From: Gallionellaceae bacterium
GTDB taxonomy: Bacteria; Pseudomonadota; Gammaproteobacteria; Burkholderiales; Gallionellaceae
Direction: 5' to 3'
Assembly: GCA_031277195.1 (NCBI GenBank)
Contig: JAITMU010000080.1
Coordinates: forward strand, 1 to 5,957
DNA length: 5,957 nt
Shown: positions 1-5,831 of the stretch, one piece after another
Layout of the letters: every line of letters begins with the position of its first letter
Numbering within the stretch: position 1 is the first letter of the stretch
Position numbers and translations under genes: made by a program
The notes under the pieces: generated by a model
The model's input: the letters and a program-made list of their open reading frames with translations, nothing else
Told to the model about the DNA's origin: nothing
The model's database searches: none

Positions 1-29
1 CTGGATTCCAGCTTTCGCTGGAATGACGG
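1..29. repeat. REP-like palindrome, copy 1 (may continue left of the window)
   Basis: This is a short palindromic unit: ATTCCAGC (5-12), loop TTTC, GCTGGAAT (17-24), giving an 8-bp perfect stem, followed by GACGG. Read on the minus strand, which is the direction of the ftsX transcript, the loop is GAAA, a GNRA tetraloop. All 29 bases are identical to 2804-2832 and to the reverse complement of 2710-2738, so it belongs to the same family as the paired element upstream of ftsY. Since it begins at base 1, a partner arm could lie outside the window. It lies in the 3' flank of the ftsYEX operon and could protect the mRNA end or bind a REP-associated factor; that role is inference. Confidence 0.85.
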
Positions 30-41
30 GGTGGAGAGCAT

Positions 42-104
42 GTAGGGCGGGGCTTTCCCCGCGCGGGGTGAAACGCTCACAGCGCGGGGCAAGCCCCGCC
101 CTAC
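42..104 (-). repeat. Long GC-rich hairpin just after ftsX; possible transcript end
   Basis: The arms 42-63 and 83-104 are complementary at 21 of 22 positions, with the single mismatch near the middle. Inside the 19-base loop a small GTGA/TCAC stem (68-71 with 77-80) can also form. The outer arm reads GTAGGGCGGGGCTT at one end, a motif that resembles dispersed palindromic repeats in many proteobacterial genomes. The structure begins five bases after the ftsX stop on the minus strand. No run of T follows in that direction, so it is not a canonical intrinsic terminator. It may block 3' exonucleases or help termination, or it may simply be a mobile palindromic repeat that landed here. Confidence 0.7.
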
Positions 105-109
105 GGGTT

Positions 110-1015
110 CTACGGCGCAATCCGCCGCAAATGTTGCACCACCGACAGCCACGCTCCCAGCCATCCCAGACACGCAGAGAACAGCAGCAGGCCGACGCCA
201 TCCGTAACCGGCAGTCCGTGCGGGGTGAAGTCGCTGGCGTAAAGCTGCGCGATTTCGGCGAAGCGGCTGGCCAGCAGGCTGACGCCTCCGGCGATCACGC
301 CCCAGGCGATCAAGCCGCCCAGCAAGCCTTGCAGCAAACCGAAATACAGAAACGGGCGACGGATGAAACTGTCGGTCGCGCCGATCAGTTTGGCGACGGT
401 GATTTCGTCGCGCCGAGTGAGAATTTGCAGGCGGATGGTGTTGAACGTGATGGCGAGCAGGGCGAAGCCGAGCAGCGCGGCCAGCATCAACACCGCCATG
501 CGGCCAAATTCCAGCAGCGCTTCCAGTTTTCTCGCCCAGGCCGAATCGAGTTGCACATGCTCGACGCCAGGCCAGCGGCGCATTTCCTCACGCAACGCTT
601 CCAGCGCCGCCGCGTCGGCCTGGCGCGGATACACGATGAAAGCGTCCGGCAGGGGATTCTGCTCCAGCCCGCCGATCACCTCCTCCAGCCCCGTCGTCTG
701 CTTGAGGCGTTCCAGCGCCTGATCGCGCGGGACAAATTCCGCGCGCTCCACCGCCGGATTCTGTTTCAGCAATCCGCCGATGCGATCCCTGTCCGCGCCC
801 GTGGCGGGCAGCGTCAGGAACACGCTGATCTGCGGCGCGCCCGTCACCCGACTCGTCAAGTCCTGCATGTTGTGCAACAGCACATACATGCCAGCGGGCA
901 GACTGAGCGCAATGCCGATGACCAGCACGTTGAACAGGCCGGACAATGGCGCAAGCACAATCCGCCGCAGCGAAAATGAAAAATCGCGGAAATGCTGCAA
1001 CAGCCAGTTTTTCAT
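110..1015 (-). CDS. ftsX: Cell division protein FtsX, membrane subunit of FtsEX
   Basis: FtsX is the inner-membrane partner of the ATPase FtsE. FtsEX sits in the divisome and, in characterised bacteria, uses ATP to activate periplasmic amidase activators such as EnvC, so that septal peptidoglycan is split. The 301-residue product shows the FtsX layout: a basic cytoplasmic N terminus, TM1 at about 25-47, a periplasmic domain of roughly 120 residues, TM2 at about 173-193, the permease-type loop with EITVAKLIGATDSFIRRP (204-221), TM3 at about 223-248 and TM4 at about 272-294. It is shorter than E. coli FtsX (about 350 residues) mainly at the N terminus. The ATG overlaps the ftsE stop in an ATGA junction (1012-1015), indicating translational coupling. 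The stop is TAG at 110-112. Family assignment is firm; the identity of the periplasmic partner here is not visible. Confidence 0.96.
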   Translation of the reverse strand: MKNWLLQHFRDFSFSLRRIVLAPLSGLFNVLVIGIALSLPAGMYVLLHNMQDLTSRVTGAPQISVFLTLPATGADRDRIGGLLKQNPAVERAEFVPRDQALERLKQTTGLEEVIGGLEQNPLPDAFIVYPRQADAAALEALREEMRRWPGVEHVQLDSAWARKLEALLEFGRMAVLMLAALLGFALLAITFNTIRLQILTRRDEITVAKLIGATDSFIRRPFLYFGLLQGLLGGLIAWGVIAGGVSLLASRFAEIAQLYASDFTPHGLPVTDGVGLLLFSACLGWLGAWLSVVQHLRRIAP

Positions 1016-1677
1016 GCTGCGTCTCCCCCCGCCAATTCGCCATGTCGCAGCGTCAGCACGCGCGCGCCAGGCCAGTCGCGTATCGCCTCGTCGTGCGTGG
1101 AAATCAGCAGCGTGACGCCGACCTGATGGAATGATTTGAAGATGTTCATGATGTCGCCCGCGTACTCCGCGTCCAGATTGCCGGTCGGCTCATCGGCCAG
1201 CAGGATCGCGGGACGATTGACGATGGCGCGCGCGATGCACAGCCGTTGCTGCTCGCCGCCGGACAGCGCGACGGGCTTGGTTTTTTCGCGCGAGAGCAGC
1301 CCCACCTTGTCCAGCGCGGCGCGCGCGCGGCTGGCGCTCTCGCGGTGATTGAAGCCGCATATCTGCAACGGCAGCATCACATTGTCGAACGCGCTGCGGT
1401 CGAACAGCAGCTTGTGATCCTGAAACACCAGACCGAGATTGCGGCGCAGATACGGCAGCGCGCGCGAGCGGATCGACGCGATGTTCTGCCCCTTGACCAC
1501 GATGCTGCCGGAGGTCGGACGCTCGATGGCGGCGATGAGGCTCAACAAGGTGCTCTTGCCCGCGCCGGAGTGTCCGGAAAGGAAAACCGCCTCGCCTTCG
1601 GCGATTTCGAAGCTGACGTTTTTCAGGGCTTCGAGACCGCCGGGGTAGCGTTTGTAAACCTGGGTGAAACGAATCAT
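1012..1677 (-). CDS. ftsE: Cell division ATP-binding protein FtsE
   Basis: FtsE is the cytoplasmic ABC ATPase of FtsEX, which drives FtsX to control cell-wall hydrolysis at the septum. From the chosen start the protein has 221 residues, matching E. coli FtsE (about 222). All ABC motifs are intact: Walker A GHSGAGKST (35-43), Q-loop VFQDHKLL (84-91), signature LSGGEQQR (138-145), Walker B ILLADEP (158-164, catalytic E163) and H-loop H195. Two starts are possible. GTG at 1683 overlaps the ftsY stop as GTGA and adds Met-Ser. ATG at 1677 gives the family-typical N terminus MIRF and lies 10 bases after GGAGG (1692-1688), against only 4 bases for the GTG, so ATG is preferred. It sits between ftsY and ftsX with no gaps and is clearly cotranscribed with them. 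Confidence 0.97.
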   Translation of the reverse strand: MIRFTQVYKRYPGGLEALKNVSFEIAEGEAVFLSGHSGAGKSTLLSLIAAIERPTSGSIVVKGQNIASIRSRALPYLRRNLGLVFQDHKLLFDRSAFDNVMLPLQICGFNHRESASRARAALDKVGLLSREKTKPVALSGGEQQRLCIARAIVNRPAILLADEPTGNLDAEYAGDIMNIFKSFHQVGVTLLISTHDEAIRDWPGARVLTLRHGELAGGDAA

Positions 1678-1679
1678 GC

Positions 1680-2627
1680 TCACTCCCCCTCCATCAACGC
1701 GCGAACAAAATCTTCCGCCACGAACGGGCGCAAATCGTCCATGCCCTCGCCCACACCGATGAAGCGCACCGGAATCGGGCGGGCTTTGGCGATGGCGGCA
1801 ATCACGCCGCCCTTGGCGGTGCCGTCGAGTTTGGTCAGCACCAGTCCGGTGACGCCGAGCGCGTCGTCAAACGCTTTGACCTGGCTCAGCGCGTTCTGTC
1901 CGGTGTTGGCGTCCAGCACCAGCAACACTTCATGCGGCGCGTCGGGCAGGGCTTTGGCGATGACCCGCTTCACCTTTTTGATCTCGTCCATCAGATGCGC
2001 CTGCGTCGCCAACCGTCCGGCGGTGTCTGCCAGCACCACGTCGATGCCGCGCGCCTGCGCGGCTTGCACGGCGTCGTAAATCACGGCGGCGGGGTCGCCG
2101 CTCTGCTGCGCGATGACGGTGACGTCGTTGCGCGCGCCCCACTCCGCCAGTTGCTCGCGCGCGGCGGCGCGGAAGGTGTCGCCCGCCGCCAGCAAAACCG
2201 ATTTGCCCTGCCCTTGCAGGTATTTCGCCAGCTTGCCGATCGAGGTGGTTTTGCCCGCGCCATTCACGCCCGCCAGCATGATGACGAACGGCTTGTGCGT
2301 GCCGGTGTCCAGCGGTTTTTCCAGCGGCGACAGGAGATTGAGCAGACAAAACGCCAGCGCTTCGCGCAGTTCTTCGGCTTCGGTGAGACGCCGTTCCTTG
2401 ACTTGCTGACGCAGATCGGCGAGCAGGGCGCGCGTCGCATCCATGCCGACATCGGCGGTAATCAAAATGGCTTCCAGGTCTTCGTAGAGGTCGTCGCTGA
2501 TCTTGCCGCCGCGACTGAACAAGTCGGTCAACTGCCCGCCGGTGTTCCGCAAACCGGATTTCAGGCGCGTCAGCCAGCCGCTTTTTGCGGATTTTTCTGC
2601 GGGCTTTTGTGTCAGGAAACCAAACAT
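1680..2627 (-). CDS. ftsY: Signal recognition particle receptor FtsY
   Basis: FtsY is the SRP-type GTPase that docks the SRP-ribosome complex at the inner membrane and hands nascent membrane proteins to the translocon. The 315-residue product contains the NG domain: an N-domain helical bundle (about 20-105) and a GTPase domain with G1 GVNGAGKTT (120-128), the SRP-specific DTFRAAAREQL (150-160), DTAGR (201-205), TKLDG (265-269) and closing GVGEG (291-295). The N-terminal region before the N domain is only about 20 residues (MFGFLTQKP plus a basic stretch), so the long acidic A domain of E. coli FtsY (about 500 residues in total) is missing, as in many shorter orthologues. It heads the ftsYEX operon. 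ATG 2627 is the first start after an in-frame TGA, but no Shine-Dalgarno sequence is visible before it (the preceding bases read CCCCTATTGCTACC). Confidence 0.97.
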   Translation of the reverse strand: MFGFLTQKPAEKSAKSGWLTRLKSGLRNTGGQLTDLFSRGGKISDDLYEDLEAILITADVGMDATRALLADLRQQVKERRLTEAEELREALAFCLLNLLSPLEKPLDTGTHKPFVIMLAGVNGAGKTTSIGKLAKYLQGQGKSVLLAAGDTFRAAAREQLAEWGARNDVTVIAQQSGDPAAVIYDAVQAAQARGIDVVLADTAGRLATQAHLMDEIKKVKRVIAKALPDAPHEVLLVLDANTGQNALSQVKAFDDALGVTGLVLTKLDGTAKGGVIAAIAKARPIPVRFIGVGEGMDDLRPFVAEDFVRALMEGE

Positions 2628-2708
2628 GGTAGCAATAGGGGCAATAGTCGAAAAAGATCAAAATGGCGGATAATGCGCCACCGCTACAATAATCCCGTCA
2701 CGCCTTCC
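2628..2708 (-). promoter_or_regulatory. Upstream region of ftsYEX; promoter presumed, not resolved
   Basis: This stretch lies between the ftsY start and the REPIN-like element and must hold, or lie next to, the ftsYEX promoter unless that promoter sits inside the repeat. On the minus strand there is a CATTAT at 2675-2670 (4 of 6 against TATAAT) without a good -35 box, and a TTGATC further downstream paired only with a poor -10. Neither is convincing. The leader lacks a recognisable ribosome binding site. Confidence 0.25.
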
Positions 2709-2833
2709 GCCGTCATTCCAGCGAAAGCTGGAATCCAGCAGGATATTGACCCGCGTAGCGGACAAAACCTTGTCGTCCGGCTACGCCGGTTTTTTTCGAC
2801 AAGCTGGATTCCAGCTTTCGCTGGAATGACGGC
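2709..2833. repeat. REPIN-like element: two inverted REP copies around a 63-base spacer
   Basis: Arms 2709-2739 and 2803-2833 are perfect 31-bp inverted repeats. Each arm is itself a hairpin (GGAATCC-type palindrome with an 8-bp stem and a GAAA or TTTC loop) and matches the lone copy at 1-29. Two REP units facing each other around a short spacer is the architecture of REPINs, which are copied by RAYT transposases encoded elsewhere in the genome; no RAYT gene is present in this window. The element lies in the divergent region between ftsY and the peptidase operon, where it can alter promoter spacing and read-through. Confidence 0.85.
2753..2796 (+). terminator. Hairpin plus T7 inside the REPIN spacer, terminator-like
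   Basis: GCGTAGC (2753-2759) pairs with GCTACGC (2780-2786). Inside it GACAA (2761-2765) pairs with TTGTC (2770-2774) around the loop AACC, leaving small bulges. After CGG comes a run of seven T (2790-2796). The shape is that of an intrinsic terminator on the plus strand, although the CGG separates stem and T tract. No plus-strand gene lies upstream in the window, so if functional it would stop stray or antisense transcripts before the peptidase operon. It may equally be just the conserved core of the repeat. Confidence 0.35.
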
Positions 2834-2887
2834 ACTGGCGATAATGACGGTGATTGATTAATTTGAGTCATTGAAATGGGACTGAAA
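2834..2887 (+). promoter_or_regulatory. Leader of the peptidase operon with a -10-like GATAAT
   Basis: GATAAT at 2840-2845 matches the sigma-70 -10 consensus at 5 of 6 positions and lies about 43 bases before the chosen ATG. The corresponding -35 position falls within the REP arm (around 2816-2822, TTTCGCT) and is a poor match. If used, the promoter would borrow its upstream half from the repeat. GGGA at 2878-2881 is a weak ribosome binding site for the ATG at 2888. Confidence 0.3.
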
Positions 2888-4276
2888 ATGTACGCAAGAC
2901 TGTTGCAATTCCTGCTGGTCGCCGCCCTGCTTCCCGCCGCGCCAGCCATCGCCGCGCCGGATACGCCGACGAGCGTGTTCGAAAAAACCCTGTCCAACGG
3001 GCTGAAAGTCATCGTCAAGGAAGACCATCGCGCGCCGACTGTAGTGCAGCAAATATGGTATCACGTCGGCAGCATGGACGAGACGACCGGCACCACCGGC
3101 GTCGCGCATGTGCTGGAACACATGATGTTCAAGGGCACAAAAAATGTGCCTGCGGGCGAATTTTCCCGCCGCATCGCCGCCGCAGGCGGACGTGAAAATG
3201 CGTTCACCAGCAGCGACTACACGGCTTATTTCCAGCAGTTGCACAAATCACAACTGCCGCTGGCGATGCAGCTTGAATCAGACCGGATGCACAACCTGAA
3301 ATTGTCCGGTCAGGAATTCGACAAGGAAATCCAGGTGGTCATGGAGGAACGCCGGATGCGCACCGACGATGCGGCGCGCTCAATCGTGTATGAGCAGTTG
3401 CAGGCTGTCACTTATGTGGCGCACCCCTATCGCAATCCCATCATCGGCTGGATGAGCGATCTGCGCGCGCTCGTCGTGGACGATGCGCGCAACTGGTACA
3501 AGAGCTGGTATGCGCCGAACAATGCGACGCTGGTGATTGCCGGTGACGTGAAGGCGGATGAGGTATTCGCGCTGGCGCAGCGTTATTACGGCCCGATTCC
3601 GGCGCGCAAACTGCCCGCGCGCAAACCGCATGACGAGCCGCCGCAAAAAGGCGTCAAGCGCATCGTCGTCAAAGCGCCCGCGGAATTGCCCTATCTGGTG
3701 ATGGTCTATCACACGCCGTCGCTGCGCGACGCCGAGCAGGACTGGAAACCGTATGCGCTGCAAGTGCTGGCTGGCGTGCTGGACGGCAATGATTCGGCGC
3801 GTCTGGGCAAGACGCTGGTGCGTGAACAGCAAATCGCCAATGAAGTCGGCGCGGATTACGACTCCATTGCGCGCGGCCCGTCGCTGTTCATGCTGGACGG
3901 CGTGCCCGGCAACGGCAAGACCGTGGCCGATCTGGAAGCGGCGTTGCGCGACCAGATTGCGTTGATCGTGAAGAACGGCGTCAGCGAGGAGGAATTGACG
4001 CGCGTCAAATCGCAAGTGACCGCAGGCGAAGTGTACAAACTCGATTCGATGTTCTATCAGGCCATGCAAATCGGACAGAGCGAAAGCGTCGGCCTGAAGC
4101 ATACCGCCATCCCGCTGATGCTGAAAAAACTGCAGGCCGTGACCGCGCAACAAGTGCAGGACGTGGCGCGCGAATTTTTGCAGGACGACAACCTGACCGT
4201 CGCCACGCTCGACCCGCAACCGCTGACGAGCGCCAATCAACATGACCAGGCAGGAGAGGCAAATCATGTTCGCTAA
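2888..4276 (+). CDS. Exported M16B zinc peptidase, catalytic (zinc-binding) subunit
   Basis: This is a predicted periplasmic metallopeptidase of family M16 (mitochondrial processing peptidase/pitrilysin relatives). From ATG 2888 it has 462 residues. A signal peptide (MYAR, hydrophobic core to about residue 19, AIA at 20-22) precedes the mature protein. The M16 N-terminal domain carries the inverted zinc motif HVLEH (H74, E77, H78) and a further acidic ligand, E153 or E154 in VVMEER, about 75 residues later. An M16 C-terminal domain follows (about 180-365). At the place of the M16 Arg/Tyr pair it has R312, but the residue seven on is E319, not Tyr. ATG 2876, four codons upstream, is also possible; 2888 was chosen for the GGGA and the compact signal peptide. 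Its last 11 bases overlap the next gene, its probable dimer partner. Substrate is unknown. Confidence 0.93.
   Translation: MYARLLQFLLVAALLPAAPAIAAPDTPTSVFEKTLSNGLKVIVKEDHRAPTVVQQIWYHVGSMDETTGTTGVAHVLEHMMFKGTKNVPAGEFSRRIAAAGGRENAFTSSDYTAYFQQLHKSQLPLAMQLESDRMHNLKLSGQEFDKEIQVVMEERRMRTDDAARSIVYEQLQAVTYVAHPYRNPIIGWMSDLRALVVDDARNWYKSWYAPNNATLVIAGDVKADEVFALAQRYYGPIPARKLPARKPHDEPPQKGVKRIVVKAPAELPYLVMVYHTPSLRDAEQDWKPYALQVLAGVLDGNDSARLGKTLVREQQIANEVGADYDSIARGPSLFMLDGVPGNGKTVADLEAALRDQIALIVKNGVSEEELTRVKSQVTAGEVYKLDSMFYQAMQIGQSESVGLKHTAIPLMLKKLQAVTAQQVQDVAREFLQDDNLTVATLDPQPLTSANQHDQAGEANHVR
4252..4259 (+). promoter_or_regulatory. Shine-Dalgarno sequence that sets the start of the second M16 gene
   Basis: AGGAGAGG lies within the end of the first peptidase gene, with AGGAG ending nine bases before ATG 4266. 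It supports that ATG over the in-frame ATG at 4242, which lacks a comparable site. The overlap with the upstream reading frame suggests coupled translation of the two subunits. Confidence 0.8.
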
Positions 4277-5717
4277 ATTTTTCTTTATTTCCTCCAACCA
4301 CACAAAGCCCCTCCCCCCTAGTGGGGGAGGGGTTGGGGAGAGGGGGCTTGGTGAGATTTCCTCCCCCTCTCCCATCAAGGGAGAGGGGGCTGCTCGGTGG
4401 AAATTTGCCGGTCGCGAATTTTTCGCGCTGCTCGCCCTGCTCCTCTCCGCTCCCGCATTCGCCACGCCCGCCATCCAGCACTGGCAGGCTCCCAGCGGCG
4501 CGGAAGTGTATTTCGTGGAAGATCACGGCCTGCCGATGCTCGATGTGTCGGTGGATTTTTATGCTGGCGCAGCCTTTGAACCGGCCACGCAATCCGGCGT
4601 CGCCATGCTGACCAACGGCATGTTGAATCTCGGCGCGGGCGGGTTGAGCGAGGATGACATTTCGCGCAAGCTGGCCGACATCGGCGCGCAGCCCGGCAGC
4701 CATTTCGACAACGACCGCGCCGGTCTGACCATGCGCACCCTGAGCAGCGAAACCGAACGCGCGCAGGCGCTCGACGTGCTTGCGCTCATGCTGCAAAGCC
4801 CGCAATTTCCGGATGCGGTGCTGGCGCGCGAAAAGGCGCGGCAGATCGCGCTGCTGAAGGAATCCGAAACCCAGCCGGACTACATCGCCGAGAAAGCCTA
4901 CGGCAAGGCGGTGTTCGGCGACCATCCTTACGGTCGCTCGCTGGAAGCGGCTGATCTGGAAAAAATCCAGCGTGCAGACCTCGCCGCTTTCTACAAGGCG
5001 CACTACGTCGCCAAGGGCGCAATCGTCGCCATCATGGGCGACATCGACCGCGCCGGTGCGGAAGCCATCGCGCAGAAACTCACCGCGCAACTGCCCGCCG
5101 GCGTAGCGCCCACCGAAGCGCCGCCGGTGAACACGCAGATTGCCGCCAGCGAGCAACGCATCGCGCATCCCGCGCAGCAAAGTCATATCCTGCTCGGCGC
5201 GCCCGGCATGGCGCGCGACGATCCGGATTACGTTCCGCTCTATGTGGGCAACTACATCCTCGGCGGCGGCGGTTTCGTTTCGCGCCTGATGAACGAGGTG
5301 CGCGAAAATCGCGGGCTGGCGTACAGCGTGTACAGCTATTTCATGCCGATGCAGCAGCCGGGCGGATTCCAGATCGGCTTGCAGACGCGCAAGGATCAGG
5401 CCGACGACGCGCTCGCGCTGGTGCGCGACACGCTGCGCCAATTCATCGCCAAGGGTCCCACGGCGGGCGAACTGCAAGCCGCCAAGGACAACATCATCGG
5501 CGGCTTTCCGCTGCGCATCGACAGCAACAAGGAAATCCACGAATACCTCGGCATCATCGGCTTCTACAAATTGCCGCTGACGTATCTCGATGATTTCACC
5601 GCCAAGGTGGACAAGGTGACGGTCGCGCAGATTCATGAAGCGTTCCGGCGGCATATTGATCCCGATGCGATGGCGACGGTGATGGTGGGCGCGCCGGAGG
5701 CGAAGGCAGCCAAATAG
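4266..5717 (+). CDS. Exported M16B peptidase-like partner subunit (HxxEH lost, Arg/Tyr kept)
   Basis: From ATG 4266 the product has 483 residues. It aligns with M16 peptidases over both domains, but the position of HxxEH (GVAHVLEH in the upstream gene) reads GVAMLTNG (M114, N117, G118), so it cannot bind zinc. In the second domain VRENRGLAYSVYS keeps R346 and Y353 with the seven-residue spacing of the Arg/Tyr pair that contacts substrate in M16 enzymes. It is therefore the likely non-catalytic partner completing the active site of the upstream subunit, as in heterodimeric bacterial M16B enzymes. The signal peptide is odd: 14 residues (MFAKFFFISSNHTK), then about 27 Pro/Gly-rich residues encoded by a palindromic repeat, then RWKFAGREFFALLALLL and AFA (64-66) before the cleavage point. 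No in-frame ATG, GTG or TTG lies between the repeat and the hydrophobic core. Confidence 0.92.
   Translation: MFAKFFFISSNHTKPLPPSGGGVGERGLGEISSPSPIKGEGAARWKFAGREFFALLALLLSAPAFATPAIQHWQAPSGAEVYFVEDHGLPMLDVSVDFYAGAAFEPATQSGVAMLTNGMLNLGAGGLSEDDISRKLADIGAQPGSHFDNDRAGLTMRTLSSETERAQALDVLALMLQSPQFPDAVLAREKARQIALLKESETQPDYIAEKAYGKAVFGDHPYGRSLEAADLEKIQRADLAAFYKAHYVAKGAIVAIMGDIDRAGAEAIAQKLTAQLPAGVAPTEAPPVNTQIAASEQRIAHPAQQSHILLGAPGMARDDPDYVPLYVGNYILGGGGFVSRLMNEVRENRGLAYSVYSYFMPMQQPGGFQIGLQTRKDQADDALALVRDTLRQFIAKGPTAGELQAAKDNIIGGFPLRIDSNKEIHEYLGIIGFYKLPLTYLDDFTAKVDKVTVAQIHEAFRRHIDPDAMATVMVGAPEAKAAK
4306..4391. repeat. CCCTCTCCC-type palindromic repeat inside a coding sequence
   Basis: There are two hairpins: CCCCTCCCCC (4308-4317) with GGGGGAGGGG (4323-4332), and CCCCCTCTCCC (4363-4373) with GGGAGAGGGGG (4379-4389, loop ATCAA). 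A further copy of GGGAGAGGGGG at 4336-4346 can pair with 4363-4373 instead, so the RNA can switch between two small stems and one central stem. The outer ends read AGCCCC and GGGGCT. Translated, it gives a low-complexity run (KPLPPSGGG..., ...SPSPIKGEG) of the sort such repeats yield when they are read through. It occupies codons 14-42 of the second M16 gene without breaking the frame. It shares its architecture with 5726-5818. Confidence 0.85.
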
Positions 5718-5725
5718 ACGATACT

Positions 5726-5818
5726 CCCTCGCCCCGCTTGCGGGGAGAGGGCTGGGGTGAGGGGCGGCGCTTTGCTCTCCCCTCACCCTGACCCTCTCCC
5801 CATGAATGGGGCGAGGGG
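5726..5818. repeat. Palindromic repeat, second copy of the CCCTC/GAGGG family
   Basis: CCCTC-G-CCCCGC (5726-5737) pairs with GCGGGG-A-GAGGG (5740-5751) apart from one mismatch. CCCTC-T-CCCC (5792-5801) pairs with GGGG-C-GAGGG (5808-5817), again with one mismatch at the same place. In between, GGGTGAGGGG (5755-5764) pairs perfectly with CCCCTCACCC (5779-5788). The whole is a long imperfect palindrome with the two-small-hairpins-plus-central-stem plan of 4306-4391. It fills nearly all of the 114 bases between the second peptidase stop and rsmD. There is no T tract, so it is not a classic terminator, though its strong folding could weaken read-through. Confidence 0.85.
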
Positions 5819-5831
5819 ACTAAAACCCATC

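Noticed and set aside
23..979. A 318-codon open frame on the plus strand
   Set aside because: It is antisense to ftsX, rich in Gln/Arg, starts inside the REP/hairpin region and has no family resemblance.
1681..1683. GTG as the start of ftsE
   Set aside because: It is possible and overlaps the ftsY stop, but the ATG six bases on gives the conserved MIRF start and a better distance from GGAGG.
2709..2833. CRISPR array from repeated 28-31 base units
   Set aside because: There are only two units, in inverted rather than direct orientation, with no series of spacers and no cas genes.
2709..2833. Insertion sequence with terminal inverted repeats
   Set aside because: The element is 125 bp with no coding capacity and no clear target-site duplication; REPIN-like pairing explains it better.
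1932..2861. A 309-codon open frame on the plus strand across ftsY and the intergenic region
   Set aside because: It is antisense to ftsY and its end is translation of the REPIN; nothing resembles a protein domain.
4266..4425. Frameshifted or broken second M16 gene caused by the repeat
   Set aside because: The frame is continuous from ATG 4266 through the repeat to the intact peptidase domains, with a good ribosome binding site, so it is kept as a functional CDS.
3380..4474. A 364-codon open frame on the minus strand
   Set aside because: It is antisense to the first M16 gene, His/Arg rich, and starts beyond the in-gene repeat; composition is typical of a shadow.
4005..5786. A 593-codon open frame on the minus strand
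   Set aside because: It lies opposite the well-supported M16 genes, is Arg/His rich with no recognisable domain, and reads through both palindromic repeats. It is a GC-rich shadow frame.
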